Assembly (NCBI GenBank): GCA_021798635.1
Contig: JAJZGH010000076.1
Coordinates: 1 to 18,251, forward strand
DNA length: 18,251 nucleotides
Direction of reading: 5' to 3'
Source of the DNA: Planctomycetota bacterium
GTDB taxonomy: Bacteria > Planctomycetota > Phycisphaerae > WQYP01
Both the position numbers and the translations under genes were made by a program. This document shows, in pieces, positions 1 to 8,088 of the stretch. Numbering within the stretch: position 1 is the stretch's first letter; each line of letters opens with the position of its first letter. The notes under the pieces were generated by a model that saw only the letters and a list, made by a program, of their open reading frames with translations, had not been told where the DNA came from and did no database searches.

Positions 1-180
1 TTCTTTGGGCATCCGGGGCAGGCGCTGCATCAGTTGCTTCCCGCGCTGTATGTCGGTGGCTACACGCACCAGACGTTTGGCGGATATTTAAGCCTGCGGC
101 CCGGCCTTTACGCCCTGGGCACCGGCGCGGCGGCATTTGAACGCTTCCGTTACAACGTTGGAAAAGCTGGAAACCCTTAA
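1..180 (+). CDS. C-terminal fragment of an upstream protein, possibly a GH43-like or concanavalin-like exported enzyme
   Basis: Frame 1 is open from the window edge to a TAA at 178-180 and gives 59 residues. The end of the protein reads ..RPGLYALGTGAAAFERFRYN.., the pattern 'GLYA.GTG.A.F..FRY'. That pattern resembles the last strand of concanavalin-like C-terminal domains found in GH43 beta-xylosidases and related laminin-G-like modules. The start and any catalytic domain are outside the window, so this assignment rests on one short motif and is tentative. The reading frame ends 61 bp before the next gene, which lies on the same strand, so it may be the first visible member of the glycosidase cluster. 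It could equally be another enzyme carrying a jelly-roll tail. Confidence 0.45.
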   Translation, partial: FFGHPGQALHQLLPALYVGGYTHQTFGGYLSLRPGLYALGTGAAAFERFRYNVGKAGNP

Positions 181-191
181 GATTGGTAGCC

Positions 192-206
192 TTGTGATGT
201 TCACAA
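192..206. promoter_or_regulatory. Perfect inverted repeat, candidate operator
   Basis: TTGTGA and TCACAA form a perfect 6-bp inverted repeat around a 3-bp centre (TGT). It sits in the 61-bp gap before the GtaA-like gene. The half-sites match those of the symmetric lac operator, but the centre is 3 bp, shorter than the 4-bp centre of the symmetric lac operator and the 6-bp centre of a CRP site. A LacI-type or other dimeric sugar regulator is plausible. It could instead be a small RNA hairpin, or chance. No second copy was seen in the other gaps of the cluster. Confidence 0.3.
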
Positions 207-241
207 ACGCTGTGGATTATTATGTTCAATGGAATTCATTC

Positions 242-2827
242 ATGATCAAATTTCTTAGAAATGCTTTGGCTGCCGCAATCGCGGCAGGTTTATTGTGCAG
301 CCTTGGTAGCGCGGCACGCACCTGCGCCGCGCCGGCGTTTCGTCCGCCTGCGGTGCCGCTGGTGGTGTTCGACCCGTATACGAGCATCTTGTCGGCGGCC
401 AATCATCTGGCCAACCGCCAGACGCGCTTTTGGGATGGACATGTCCAGAGCCTTGTGAGTCTGGCGCGCATTGATGGGAAGACGTACCGGCTCATGGGCG
501 GACGACCTCGAAGCCTTCCGGTCCTCCACCAAACCAGCGTGAGAGTCCTGCCGCTCGAGACGCGTTACACCTTTTCCAACAGTCGGGTTGCCATTAAGCT
601 CACTTTCCTTACGCCGAGGCTGCCCGCGAGGCTTCGCTATATAACCTTGCCAGTCACCTATATCACTTGGAGCATTCATTCGCTTGATTCGCACCACCAC
701 AGCGTACAGATTTATTTTAGCGCCAGCTCTCAAATCGCGTTGAATGATCGTTTTCAGATTGCGCCGTTGTTATGCCGCCAATCCAAAGCGGGCACGCTAA
801 CGGTACAAAAGTGCGGCGACGTGCATCAACACATCTTTGATGCAATTGGTGATCAGACGGGCCTCGATTGGGGCTATCTTTATACGGCCACCAGTGATGC
901 GGCCGGTTCCGCAGTTGGTCTGCCGTCGAAAACGGATGTTCAGAGCTTCATATCCGGGGGCACTTTGCCGCGAACATCCGCCAGCTCTCAGATATTCAGC
1001 ACGCATTCTCCGGTGCAGGCGTTCGCGTTCAATCTCGGGTCCGTCGGTTCACGCCCCGTATCGCGCATGACGATGATCGCCTATGACGAAATATACGCCC
1101 TGGATTATTTTGGCGATTATCAGCGCCCCTATTGGAGGCACATTTTCCGTACACCCGTGCAAATGCTGGATTGGGCACAGGCGCATTACACCGCGATGGT
1201 TGCGCTGAGCCGTCATTTTGATAAAGCTGTAATGCGGTGTGCCAACAGAATCGGCGGACATCGATATGCGACCATTGCGGCATTGGCGTATCGGCAGGCG
1301 CTGGGGGCAATGGAAATAACCGCAGACGAGAATGGGCTTCCGCTTGTCTACACCAAGGAAGAGACCAGTAACGGCGACACCGACACCGTCGATGTGGTGT
1401 TTCCTGCCTCGCCGCTTCTGCTGACATTCTGCCCACAACTTGAAGCAGCGTCACTGGTGCCCGTGCTTAACTCCGCCGAAACGCCCCGGTGGCGATTTCC
1501 GTGGGCACCGCATGATTTGGGCGTCTATCCGGTATGCACCGGCTGGTACGCCAACGGCGGGGAAAATATGCCTGTCGAAGAGAGCGGCAACATGATCATT
1601 ATGGTTGCCGCGATTGCACGTGCGGAGGGCAACGCCCGGTTTGCCACGCGATATTGGCCACTGCTTACCAGGTGGGTTAAATACCTGCGAAAGCGCGGGT
1701 TCGACCCCCGCAGGCAGCTAAGCACGAACGATTTTTTGGGGCAGATCGCCCACAACGCAAATTTGTCGATCAAAGCCATTATCGCCATGGGGGCCTATGC
1801 GGACCTGTGCCAACTGCGCGGCTTTAGCGCACAGGCTGCAGTCTATCGGGCCCTGGCGCGCCGGTGGGCCGAAAAATGGATGAAGGTCGATGCCAATGGC
1901 AATTACTATCGCATGGCGTTTAACCAGCCCGATTCATGGAGCATGCTTTACAACTTAGTGTGGGATCAGGTGCTGCATTTGCATCTCTTCCCCACATCGG
2001 TTCGCCAGAAGCAAATGGCCTTCTATATGACCAAACTCAACAAATATGGTCTGCCGGATCGCAGCACCGTGACCCAAACCAAAACCGATTTTGAAGTGTG
2101 GACGGCTTCGCTCGCCACCCGTCCCGCTGAATTTCACGCCATCATCAATCGCATCTACAAATTCCTGGATCAAACCCCGGCCCGCGTTGGCCTGGCAGAT
2201 CAATATGGTACGCGCCACGCCTGGGCCGGTATGCACTCGCGCCCGGTGGTAGGGGCTGTCTATATGCCATTTCTTATTCATCCGAAGCTTTGGGCGAGTT
2301 GGGCGAAACGCGGCGCAAGATTCAGCGAAGGCTGGGCACCTCTGCCCCCTTTGCCCAGGAGAAGCCATTACGTAAACGTGCTGCCCGAGGCTCAAAAGGC
2401 AGCCGTCACCTGGCATTACACGACCCACACCCCGCCGGGTCGATGGTATGCAAGCAATTATCACGACAGATCCTGGAAGCGCGGCCCGGCGCCCTTTGGT
2501 GCCGGTTATCCGAAAGCCATGCACATCCGCACGCCGTGGACGTCGCATTATCTCTTCCTGCGGCGTACGTTTAACCTGCGCGGAAGCCAAAGCCGACATG
2601 TTAAAGGCCTTCGCGTGTGGACGTTTCATGATGATGATGTGACGTTTTATATCAACGGCGTTTTCGCGGCGTCTGCCGGTGGTTACAGCACGCGCTACAT
2701 CCCCCTCGATATCACCAGGCAGGCGCTGGCCACCCTTCATACGGGCAAAAACGTCATCGCCGTGGAGATGCACCAATTGGTAAATGGACAGTTTTTTGAT
2801 GCAGGCATTGTCAGGAAAATAAATTGA
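242..2827 (+). CDS. Exported glutaminase-A-like protein (DUF4964/5127/4965/1793 architecture) with C-terminal beta-sandwich module
   Basis: The product is 861 aa from the ATG at 242. I chose this start because a Sec signal peptide begins exactly there (MIKFLRN, an Ala/Leu-rich core, then a likely cut near CAAPA). The open frame extends upstream to a TTG at 137 that overlaps the previous gene. No strong Shine-Dalgarno is visible. Residues about 34-86 carry the family's entry motif (RPPAVPLVVFDPY, FWDG, RIDGKTYRLMG). Residues about 90-320 fit DUF5127. Residues about 335-690 fit the alpha/alpha-barrel part (HDLGVYP, MPVEESGNM at 443-451, STNDFLGQIAHN, NLVWD). Residues about 720-861 form a separate galactose-binding-like beta-sandwich (LRVWTFHDDDVTFYINGV) often appended in planctomycete and verrucomicrobial members. 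Fungal GtaA is a glutaminase. In bacterial polysaccharide loci the activity is not established, and here the GH2 neighbours suggest glycan or glycoconjugate breakdown. Family assignment is firm, substrate unknown. Confidence 0.88.
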   Translation: MIKFLRNALAAAIAAGLLCSLGSAARTCAAPAFRPPAVPLVVFDPYTSILSAANHLANRQTRFWDGHVQSLVSLARIDGKTYRLMGGRPRSLPVLHQTSVRVLPLETRYTFSNSRVAIKLTFLTPRLPARLRYITLPVTYITWSIHSLDSHHHSVQIYFSASSQIALNDRFQIAPLLCRQSKAGTLTVQKCGDVHQHIFDAIGDQTGLDWGYLYTATSDAAGSAVGLPSKTDVQSFISGGTLPRTSASSQIFSTHSPVQAFAFNLGSVGSRPVSRMTMIAYDEIYALDYFGDYQRPYWRHIFRTPVQMLDWAQAHYTAMVALSRHFDKAVMRCANRIGGHRYATIAALAYRQALGAMEITADENGLPLVYTKEETSNGDTDTVDVVFPASPLLLTFCPQLEAASLVPVLNSAETPRWRFPWAPHDLGVYPVCTGWYANGGENMPVEESGNMIIMVAAIARAEGNARFATRYWPLLTRWVKYLRKRGFDPRRQLSTNDFLGQIAHNANLSIKAIIAMGAYADLCQLRGFSAQAAVYRALARRWAEKWMKVDANGNYYRMAFNQPDSWSMLYNLVWDQVLHLHLFPTSVRQKQMAFYMTKLNKYGLPDRSTVTQTKTDFEVWTASLATRPAEFHAIINRIYKFLDQTPARVGLADQYGTRHAWAGMHSRPVVGAVYMPFLIHPKLWASWAKRGARFSEGWAPLPPLPRRSHYVNVLPEAQKAAVTWHYTTHTPPGRWYASNYHDRSWKRGPAPFGAGYPKAMHIRTPWTSHYLFLRRTFNLRGSQSRHVKGLRVWTFHDDDVTFYINGVFAASAGGYSTRYIPLDITRQALATLHTGKNVIAVEMHQLVNGQFFDAGIVRKIN

Positions 2828-2895
2828 AATGGGAAACTACGCCCCCATCTTACCGCCGTTTATTTCCCCGTTTGCCTCCCGTCATATTTTGTATT

Positions 2896-2901
2896 AAGGA
2901 G
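2896..2901 (+). promoter_or_regulatory. Ribosome binding site fixing the GH2 start at 2908
   Basis: AAGGAG lies 6 bases before the ATG at 2908. The open frame runs further upstream, to a TTG at 2824 overlapping the previous stop codon. This strong site, plus the twin-arginine signal that begins immediately after ATG-2908, shows that 2908 is the real start. Confidence 0.8.
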
Positions 2902-2907
2902 TGCCAG

Positions 2908-4914
2908 ATGGATTTAACCCGCCGAGCTGTTCTAATCGCCGCCGCCACAGGCGCGACCAGCGTGGTCGTCGCGGATTCTCGCGACGCTCCTGCTGAAACG
3001 GCGGAAGTATCGCCTGGGTACTGGCGTCCCAAGCGTGCCCATTTGATGACGCGCTGGAGCCGTGACGTTTCACCGAATAATGTCTGGCCGGAATATCCGC
3101 GGCCGCAACTGGTGCGGGAGCGATGGTTGAATCTTAACGGGCTTTGGAATTACCAGATTACCGATAAGGATCAGACCCATATTCCAGGCATTCATGCCGG
3201 CAAGATCATGGTGCCGTTTGGCATAGAGTCCGCCATGTCCGGCGTCATGAAGCCGTTGTTGCCGCATCAGCGGCTCTGGTATCAGCGCGATGTGATTATT
3301 CCGGATTCATGGCATGGGCAAAGCGTGTTGCTGCATTTTGGCGCGGTGGATTGGGAAGCGACTGTTTATATTGACGGACAACATCTCGGCAGCCACCGGG
3401 GCGGTTATGACGCATTCAGTTTTGACATCACCAAACACGTAAAGGCTGGTGGACAGTACAGCATTGTCGTGTCGGTATGGGATCCAACCGACACCTATTG
3501 GCAGCCACACGGCAAGCAGACGCTGCATCCTGGCGGCTGTTCATACACCGCAACGTCGGGCATCTGGCAGACGGCCTGGCTGGAGCCTGTGCCGCCATCC
3601 CATATTGAAAAGCTCAAAATGGTGCCGGATCTGGAAAAGGGCGTGCTGAAGATAACGATCGAGGCCCGGACGCTGCCACATCCCATGAAGGTGCAGGCCC
3701 TCGCCAGTGCGGGCGGCAGTGCGGTAGCGGAGGTTTCCGGCCCATTGGGTACCTGTATGAAGCCGCAGATACTCCAAAATCTGGTGACTTTTTACAAAGC
3801 TCACTCAACCTGGGTAAGCACCGGATTGGATCTGCCAATTCCCAATGCCAGACCATGGTCTCCCGACGATCCATTTTTGTATGACCTGACCTTACACATT
3901 AGAGATGACAATGGCACAGTATTGGATACCGTGACCAGTTATTTTGGCATGAGAAGCTTAGCCATCGGGCACGATTCGCTGGGTAACACACGGATGATGC
4001 TTAATGGTCGGCCGGTGTATATGCCGGGGGCTTTGGATCAGGGGTTCTGGCCGGATGGCGTCTACCTGGCGCCCACCGATGATGCATTGAAATTCGATAT
4101 TCAATGGGCCAGGAGCTTGGGCATGAATAGCGTCCGGAAGCACGTCAAAATTGAATCCCAGCGTTGGTATTACTGGGCCGATAAACTCGGGTTGATTGTT
4201 TTTCAGGATATGCCCACCGGCTGGTGTGGCAATCCGACCACCGATCGGCCCGTATCGCCGGAGGCGGCAGATCAATGGCGTACCGAAGTACGGCGACATA
4301 TTGAGGACTTTATCAGCCATCCGTGCATTGCATGTTGGACGATGTTCAATGAAAGTTTTGGCGGCTTCGACTACTTGCGTAACGTGGCGTGGGCTCATCA
4401 ACTCGATCCATCACGATTGGCCAATGAATCCAGTGGCTTTCCATGGCATGGCGGGGGAGATGTGCGCGACAGCCACAGCGGCATTCCCGGAAAGGATCCC
4501 GGCTGCATCGGCATATGGAGCGAGGATGGGACGCCCTCCATCGGCGTGCCGGGGCACGAGTGGCCGCACGCATGGACCTATCACAGCTACAACCCCGCGA
4601 CCGGAAAGACCATGGACTTTCTGGCCTATTACAATCGGCATCCTAAGACCGCGAAACTGCCCGGTCTTACGCCGGCGTCGAGAATATGGTTAACCAAAAA
4701 GGTAAGTGATATGTTTTCCTTCCACTTGCGTGACGCCTGGCATACGGCATTGAGCGGCGATTTTTACTGCCAGATTGTGGATGTCGAAACCGAATGTGAC
4801 GGTTTGATGAGCTTTGATCGCGCTGTTGCCAAAGTTGATGCCACCGCCGTTCAGGCGGCCATCCAAAACGCTCTTGCTCAAGCTCGGCAGCATGTCCCGG
4901 AGTTGACGATTTGA
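2908..4914 (+). CDS. Exported GH2-family glycoside hydrolase with Tat-type signal
   Basis: The product is 668 aa. The N-terminus MDLTRRAVLIAAATGATSVV is a twin-arginine-type signal, implying export of a folded enzyme. The GH2 core follows: a jelly-roll sugar-binding domain (about 72-227, with RWLNLNGLW and TSGIWQTAWLE), an Ig-like domain (about 230-350) and a TIM barrel (about 350-640). The acid/base is Glu482 in FNES. By alignment to the family's usual GEFGG..LPVPGH segment, the nucleophile is Glu539 in WSEDGTPSIGVPGHEW. The pattern QIVDVETECDGLMSFDR near the end is typical of short exported GH2 enzymes of this subgroup. It is far shorter than LacZ and lacks LacZ's C-terminal domains. Beta-galactosidase, beta-glucuronidase or another beta-glycosidase activity cannot be told apart by reading. 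A paralogue lies 90 bp downstream, and the GtaA-like gene ends 80 bp upstream. Confidence 0.92.
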   Translation: MDLTRRAVLIAAATGATSVVVADSRDAPAETAEVSPGYWRPKRAHLMTRWSRDVSPNNVWPEYPRPQLVRERWLNLNGLWNYQITDKDQTHIPGIHAGKIMVPFGIESAMSGVMKPLLPHQRLWYQRDVIIPDSWHGQSVLLHFGAVDWEATVYIDGQHLGSHRGGYDAFSFDITKHVKAGGQYSIVVSVWDPTDTYWQPHGKQTLHPGGCSYTATSGIWQTAWLEPVPPSHIEKLKMVPDLEKGVLKITIEARTLPHPMKVQALASAGGSAVAEVSGPLGTCMKPQILQNLVTFYKAHSTWVSTGLDLPIPNARPWSPDDPFLYDLTLHIRDDNGTVLDTVTSYFGMRSLAIGHDSLGNTRMMLNGRPVYMPGALDQGFWPDGVYLAPTDDALKFDIQWARSLGMNSVRKHVKIESQRWYYWADKLGLIVFQDMPTGWCGNPTTDRPVSPEAADQWRTEVRRHIEDFISHPCIACWTMFNESFGGFDYLRNVAWAHQLDPSRLANESSGFPWHGGGDVRDSHSGIPGKDPGCIGIWSEDGTPSIGVPGHEWPHAWTYHSYNPATGKTMDFLAYYNRHPKTAKLPGLTPASRIWLTKKVSDMFSFHLRDAWHTALSGDFYCQIVDVETECDGLMSFDRAVAKVDATAVQAAIQNALAQARQHVPELTI

Positions 4915-5004
4915 GATTATTTTGTCCAACGGAGTTAGAAAAGCGAAGGTTATACTGTATCGGCTCTTAAGCAACACGGCGGAATATTAGAGGAAATAAT
5001 AACT

Positions 5005-6846
5005 ATGCGAACGACGTTAATCAGATTCACAAAGGGTATCCTTTTTTGTATGCTACTCGTGTTGACGCTTGCTCAACCCGTGGCTGCGGCAGCCTGGGCA
5101 CCGGCGGGGCCTGATCCGCTTTCAAAGTGGGGGGCGGCTGTTACGCCTGATCATGTCTGGACGCATTACCCCAGACCGGAAATGCGACGTAAGCAGTGGA
5201 CCAGCCTCAACGGTCTGTGGCAGTATGCCATAACTTCCAAAGCAGCATCCCAGCCATCCCGCTGGCAGGGACGGATTCTGGTTCCCTTCGTTGTGCAAAG
5301 CAAGCTTTCGGGGGTGGATAAAAGCGTGTCACCGCAACAGCGGCTCTGGTACCGCAGAGAATTTATGCCTCCGAAATTGGCGGCAGGGCGGCAGTTGCTG
5401 CTGCACTTTGGCGGTGCCATGTATCGCACGCATATTTTTCTCAATGGAAAGGCTGTCGGCATTCATGACGGGGACTATAATCACTTCACTATCAACATAA
5501 CCCGTGACCTTAAGGCCGGCCGGCAAACGCTGGTGGTATCATGCTGGAACCCGGCCAACAGGGGCACGGAACCCTGCGGTAAGCAGCAAATGGGCAAGCC
5601 GGGATTTACCATGCACTTTCCATCAACTGGAATCTGGCAGACGGTGTGGCTGGAAACAGTGCCTGCTGCATCCATCCGGCATGTGCGCATTACACCGCAT
5701 CTGGATCGAAAAATTGTGAACGTAGTGGTAAGCGGTCGCGGTAAGATGGCAGGCTGCAGCGTTGCCCTTCAAGCTTTTGCGGATCATAACCTGGTGGCTT
5801 CCGCTGGGGGTAAACCCGGGCAGGTTATCCCGCTGCAAATACCCAGGCCGATGACCTGGTCACCCAGGCATCCGTTTCTGTACACCCTGAAAGCGGTGTT
5901 GCAGAAAGACGGAAACAACATTGATCAGGTGAGAAGTTATTTTGCCATGCGCAAAATCAGCGTGCAAAAGGCACCGGATGGTTACATGCGCATTTTTCTT
6001 AATGGCCGTCCGGATTTTCTCCTTGGCCCGCTGGAAGAAGGTTATTGGCCGGACGGAGCATACACGCCGCCGTCCAATGCGGCGATGGTCTTTGATATTC
6101 AGGCCATGCGACGGCTTGGATTTAATATGTGCCGAAAGCATCAGATCGTGGCACCTCAGCGATGGTATTACCTTTGCGATAAGCTTGGACTGATGGTGTG
6201 GCAGGATATGCCCGCCGCATTTGGCGACACTTCGGTCGTGGCGAAGACGGAATTTAAGCGCGAACTGGGCCTGATGCTGCGGCAGTTGCATAATGAACCA
6301 TGCGTGGTGATATGGTGCATATTTAATGAAGGTTGGGGACAGCATGACACCAACGCACTGCTGCGGTGGGTGCATCGGAAGGACGGTTCACGCCTGGTTG
6401 ACGGCCCCAGCGGCTGGACGGATAGAGGCTACGGTGCCATGAAAGACGCCCACATATATCCCGGACCGGGAATGTGGCCGGCGATGACCGATCGAGCCAG
6501 CGTGCTGGGGGAATCGGCCCGATTTCCCTGTCCGATCGGGGGGCATATCTGGCCGTACCGCTGGGCGGCATTTCAAAAAAATGTTCCAATTGCCGGCAGC
6601 GCGGCGAGCACCAAGCTGCGCGCCGCGTGGTTCAGGCGTTACCGAAAATGGGCCATGGCTTTATCCCCGTTGATTCGCAAAGGATTAGCCGCGGCTGTGT
6701 ATACCCGCTTTGCCGATCAGGTCACCGATCATTGCACCGGCTTGATTACCTGTGATCGCAAAATATTTAAGAAGAAGCTTTCCAGGATTCGCGAGGTGAA
6801 CCTCTCCGTGCGCAAATACGCAGCGCAAACCGCAATGGCCAAGTAA
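5005..6846 (+). CDS. Exported GH2-family glycoside hydrolase with Sec signal, paralogue of the upstream gene
   Basis: The product is 613 aa. The ATG follows AGAGGA (4989-4994) by ten bases. The N-terminus is a classical Sec signal (MRTTLIRFTKGILFCMLLVL.., likely cut after PVAAA). It shares the whole layout of the preceding GH2 protein: YPRPEMRRKQWTSLNGLW, RLWYRREF, STGIWQTVWLE, a short Ig-like domain, then the TIM barrel with RKHQIVAPQRWYY and MVWQDMP. The acid/base is Glu442 in FNEGW, and the likely nucleophile is Glu503 in VLGESARFPCPIGGH. Both catalytic Glu residues are present, so it is probably active. The nucleophile loop is unusual (SAR where GG is common), and the segment near the C-terminus reads DQVTDHCTGLITCDR where relatives usually have a VE.E.NGL pattern. 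This suggests a shifted substrate range compared with its neighbour. It is the last gene of the cluster and converges on the glycosyltransferase gene. Confidence 0.92.
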   Translation: MRTTLIRFTKGILFCMLLVLTLAQPVAAAAWAPAGPDPLSKWGAAVTPDHVWTHYPRPEMRRKQWTSLNGLWQYAITSKAASQPSRWQGRILVPFVVQSKLSGVDKSVSPQQRLWYRREFMPPKLAAGRQLLLHFGGAMYRTHIFLNGKAVGIHDGDYNHFTINITRDLKAGRQTLVVSCWNPANRGTEPCGKQQMGKPGFTMHFPSTGIWQTVWLETVPAASIRHVRITPHLDRKIVNVVVSGRGKMAGCSVALQAFADHNLVASAGGKPGQVIPLQIPRPMTWSPRHPFLYTLKAVLQKDGNNIDQVRSYFAMRKISVQKAPDGYMRIFLNGRPDFLLGPLEEGYWPDGAYTPPSNAAMVFDIQAMRRLGFNMCRKHQIVAPQRWYYLCDKLGLMVWQDMPAAFGDTSVVAKTEFKRELGLMLRQLHNEPCVVIWCIFNEGWGQHDTNALLRWVHRKDGSRLVDGPSGWTDRGYGAMKDAHIYPGPGMWPAMTDRASVLGESARFPCPIGGHIWPYRWAAFQKNVPIAGSAASTKLRAAWFRRYRKWAMALSPLIRKGLAAAVYTRFADQVTDHCTGLITCDRKIFKKKLSRIREVNLSVRKYAAQTAMAK

Positions 6847-6871
6847 AATCCGTCAAGCGAGCGTTGGCGGA
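6845..6871 (-). terminator. Weak intrinsic terminator between convergent genes
   Basis: Two 8-base arms, 6849-6856 and 6864-6871, face a 7-base loop. Read on the minus strand, the stem has one A-C mismatch and is followed by TTTT (6848-6845), so it could end the ptsI/glycosyltransferase transcript. Read on the plus strand, the same stem is fully paired through one G-U, but no U-tract follows. The stem is short and the T-tract small, so confidence is modest. Confidence 0.4.
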
Positions 6872-6907
6872 TGAAGAAGGAGTGTTGCAATCTCGGGCGA
6901 GCAGCGG

Positions 6908-8035
6908 TCATCGGTTCAATGGAGTTGCGGGCTGGTTTTGTGGCTTTTGATGCCGCAGGCCGCGAAGGTCGTGTCGCAATACTTTGCGCATGAGGTATCG
7001 GGTAATCAGCAGGGCGGTCAAAGCGCAAAGGACGGCAGTGAATCGGGCGGTATGGGCCAGGGCGAATTGGCCGCACAGCAGCCCGGCGACCAGTTCGACG
7101 GTGCTGATAAACGCAAACGCCAGGTAGGGATGGCGCGTGGTGCATTCGGTTTTTTGCGTGCGAACGTACCGCATAAAAAACAGCAGCGTTACGGCAATCA
7201 TGGCCAATAACCCAAGCGCTAACGCCAACAGGAATCCTGCCCCTGCCGCGGAGATCGCATAATAAATCCCAAGGCAAGCGGTCGCTCCGCATGTCGCCGC
7301 AAGGAGGAATTTGATGCGCGGCGAGGCTTTCGGGAACTGGTAATCATAAAGGCGGGACAGGTGTTCAAGGTATCTGAACTGCTCCTTGAGCGTCAATTTG
7401 CTTTCACCGTGCAAGCGGTTGCGAAACACGATGGGAACTTCCACAACCTTTTTGACGTGGCATTTGACGATGAGTTCCAGACCAATTTTGTAACCGATGG
7501 GATTGAGTTTATCAGCGGCAAGATACAGGCGGCGGGGCACCGCAAAGAACCCCGCCATGGGGTCGCGCACAGATTTTGTAAATGGCCGGCTTAACAGCGT
7601 CGCCACCGCGCTATTGATCCATCGGAAGCGTCCCCAGTCTTCGGTTTTTCCGCCCGCAACATAACGTGAGCCGATGGTGAAATCAGCTTGGCCTTGCAGC
7701 AGTGGCTCAATCAGTGCCGGGATGGAATCCGGCGGATGGCTTAAATCCGCATCCATCACCAGTAGATAGTCATATTCCGCCATGGCCAGGCCGGCGAGAA
7801 CGGCTGAGGATAATCCACGGTCAGTATCACGAATCCGGTATCGCACCTGCGGCCATTGGTGGGATAATTGCGCCAGCAGATCACGTGTTCCATCGGGGGA
7901 ATTATCATCGATAACAATAAGTTCCCAATTCCAGCCACGGTCGGACAGGGCGGCTGCGGCCTGGGGAATAAGACGGGGCAGATTTTCCGCTTCGCGGTAA
8001 GTGGGGACAATGACGCTCACGCCAGGTTGCGGCAT
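6908..8035 (-). CDS. DPM1-like family 2 glycosyltransferase with C-terminal GtrA-like membrane domain
   Basis: The product is 375 aa. The ATG at 8035 is preceded by GGAG (8041-8044) at 5-base spacing. Residues 1-235 form a GT-A domain of the polyprenol-phosphate mannosyl/glucosyltransferase type: VSVIVPTYREAENL at the start, DDNSPDGT at 43-50, the metal/nucleotide-binding DAD at 95-97, IGSRYV, DPMAGFFAV at 158-166 and HGESKL at 209-214. Residues about 241-347 contain four hydrophobic segments, as in the GtrA family. The fusion is known in bacterial and archaeal DPM1 homologues. Its expected role is to transfer a sugar from a nucleotide donor to a lipid carrier at the inner membrane, feeding glycan or glycoprotein synthesis. 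Sugar identity cannot be read from the sequence. It lies 53 bp downstream of ptsI on the same strand, so co-transcription is likely. Confidence 0.9.
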   Translation of the reverse strand: MPQPGVSVIVPTYREAENLPRLIPQAAAALSDRGWNWELIVIDDNSPDGTRDLLAQLSHQWPQVRYRIRDTDRGLSSAVLAGLAMAEYDYLLVMDADLSHPPDSIPALIEPLLQGQADFTIGSRYVAGGKTEDWGRFRWINSAVATLLSRPFTKSVRDPMAGFFAVPRRLYLAADKLNPIGYKIGLELIVKCHVKKVVEVPIVFRNRLHGESKLTLKEQFRYLEHLSRLYDYQFPKASPRIKFLLAATCGATACLGIYYAISAAGAGFLLALALGLLAMIAVTLLFFMRYVRTQKTECTTRHPYLAFAFISTVELVAGLLCGQFALAHTARFTAVLCALTALLITRYLMRKVLRHDLRGLRHQKPQNQPATPLNR

Positions 8036-8088
8036 GTAAACTCCATGCAGTGGTTCTCAAATGATTGATCGCAGATCCCATCCGCTGC

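Noticed and set aside
192..206. CRP-type site
   Set aside because: The half-sites TGTGA/TCACA are present, but the spacer is 3 bp where CRP needs 6 bp.
137..241. N-terminal extension of the GtaA-like frame to a TTG start
   Set aside because: It overlaps the upstream coding end, and the signal peptide starts cleanly at the ATG at 242.
2824..2907. N-terminal extension of the first GH2 frame to 2824
   Set aside because: The AAGGAG site and Tat-type signal place the start at 2908. The extension has no family match.
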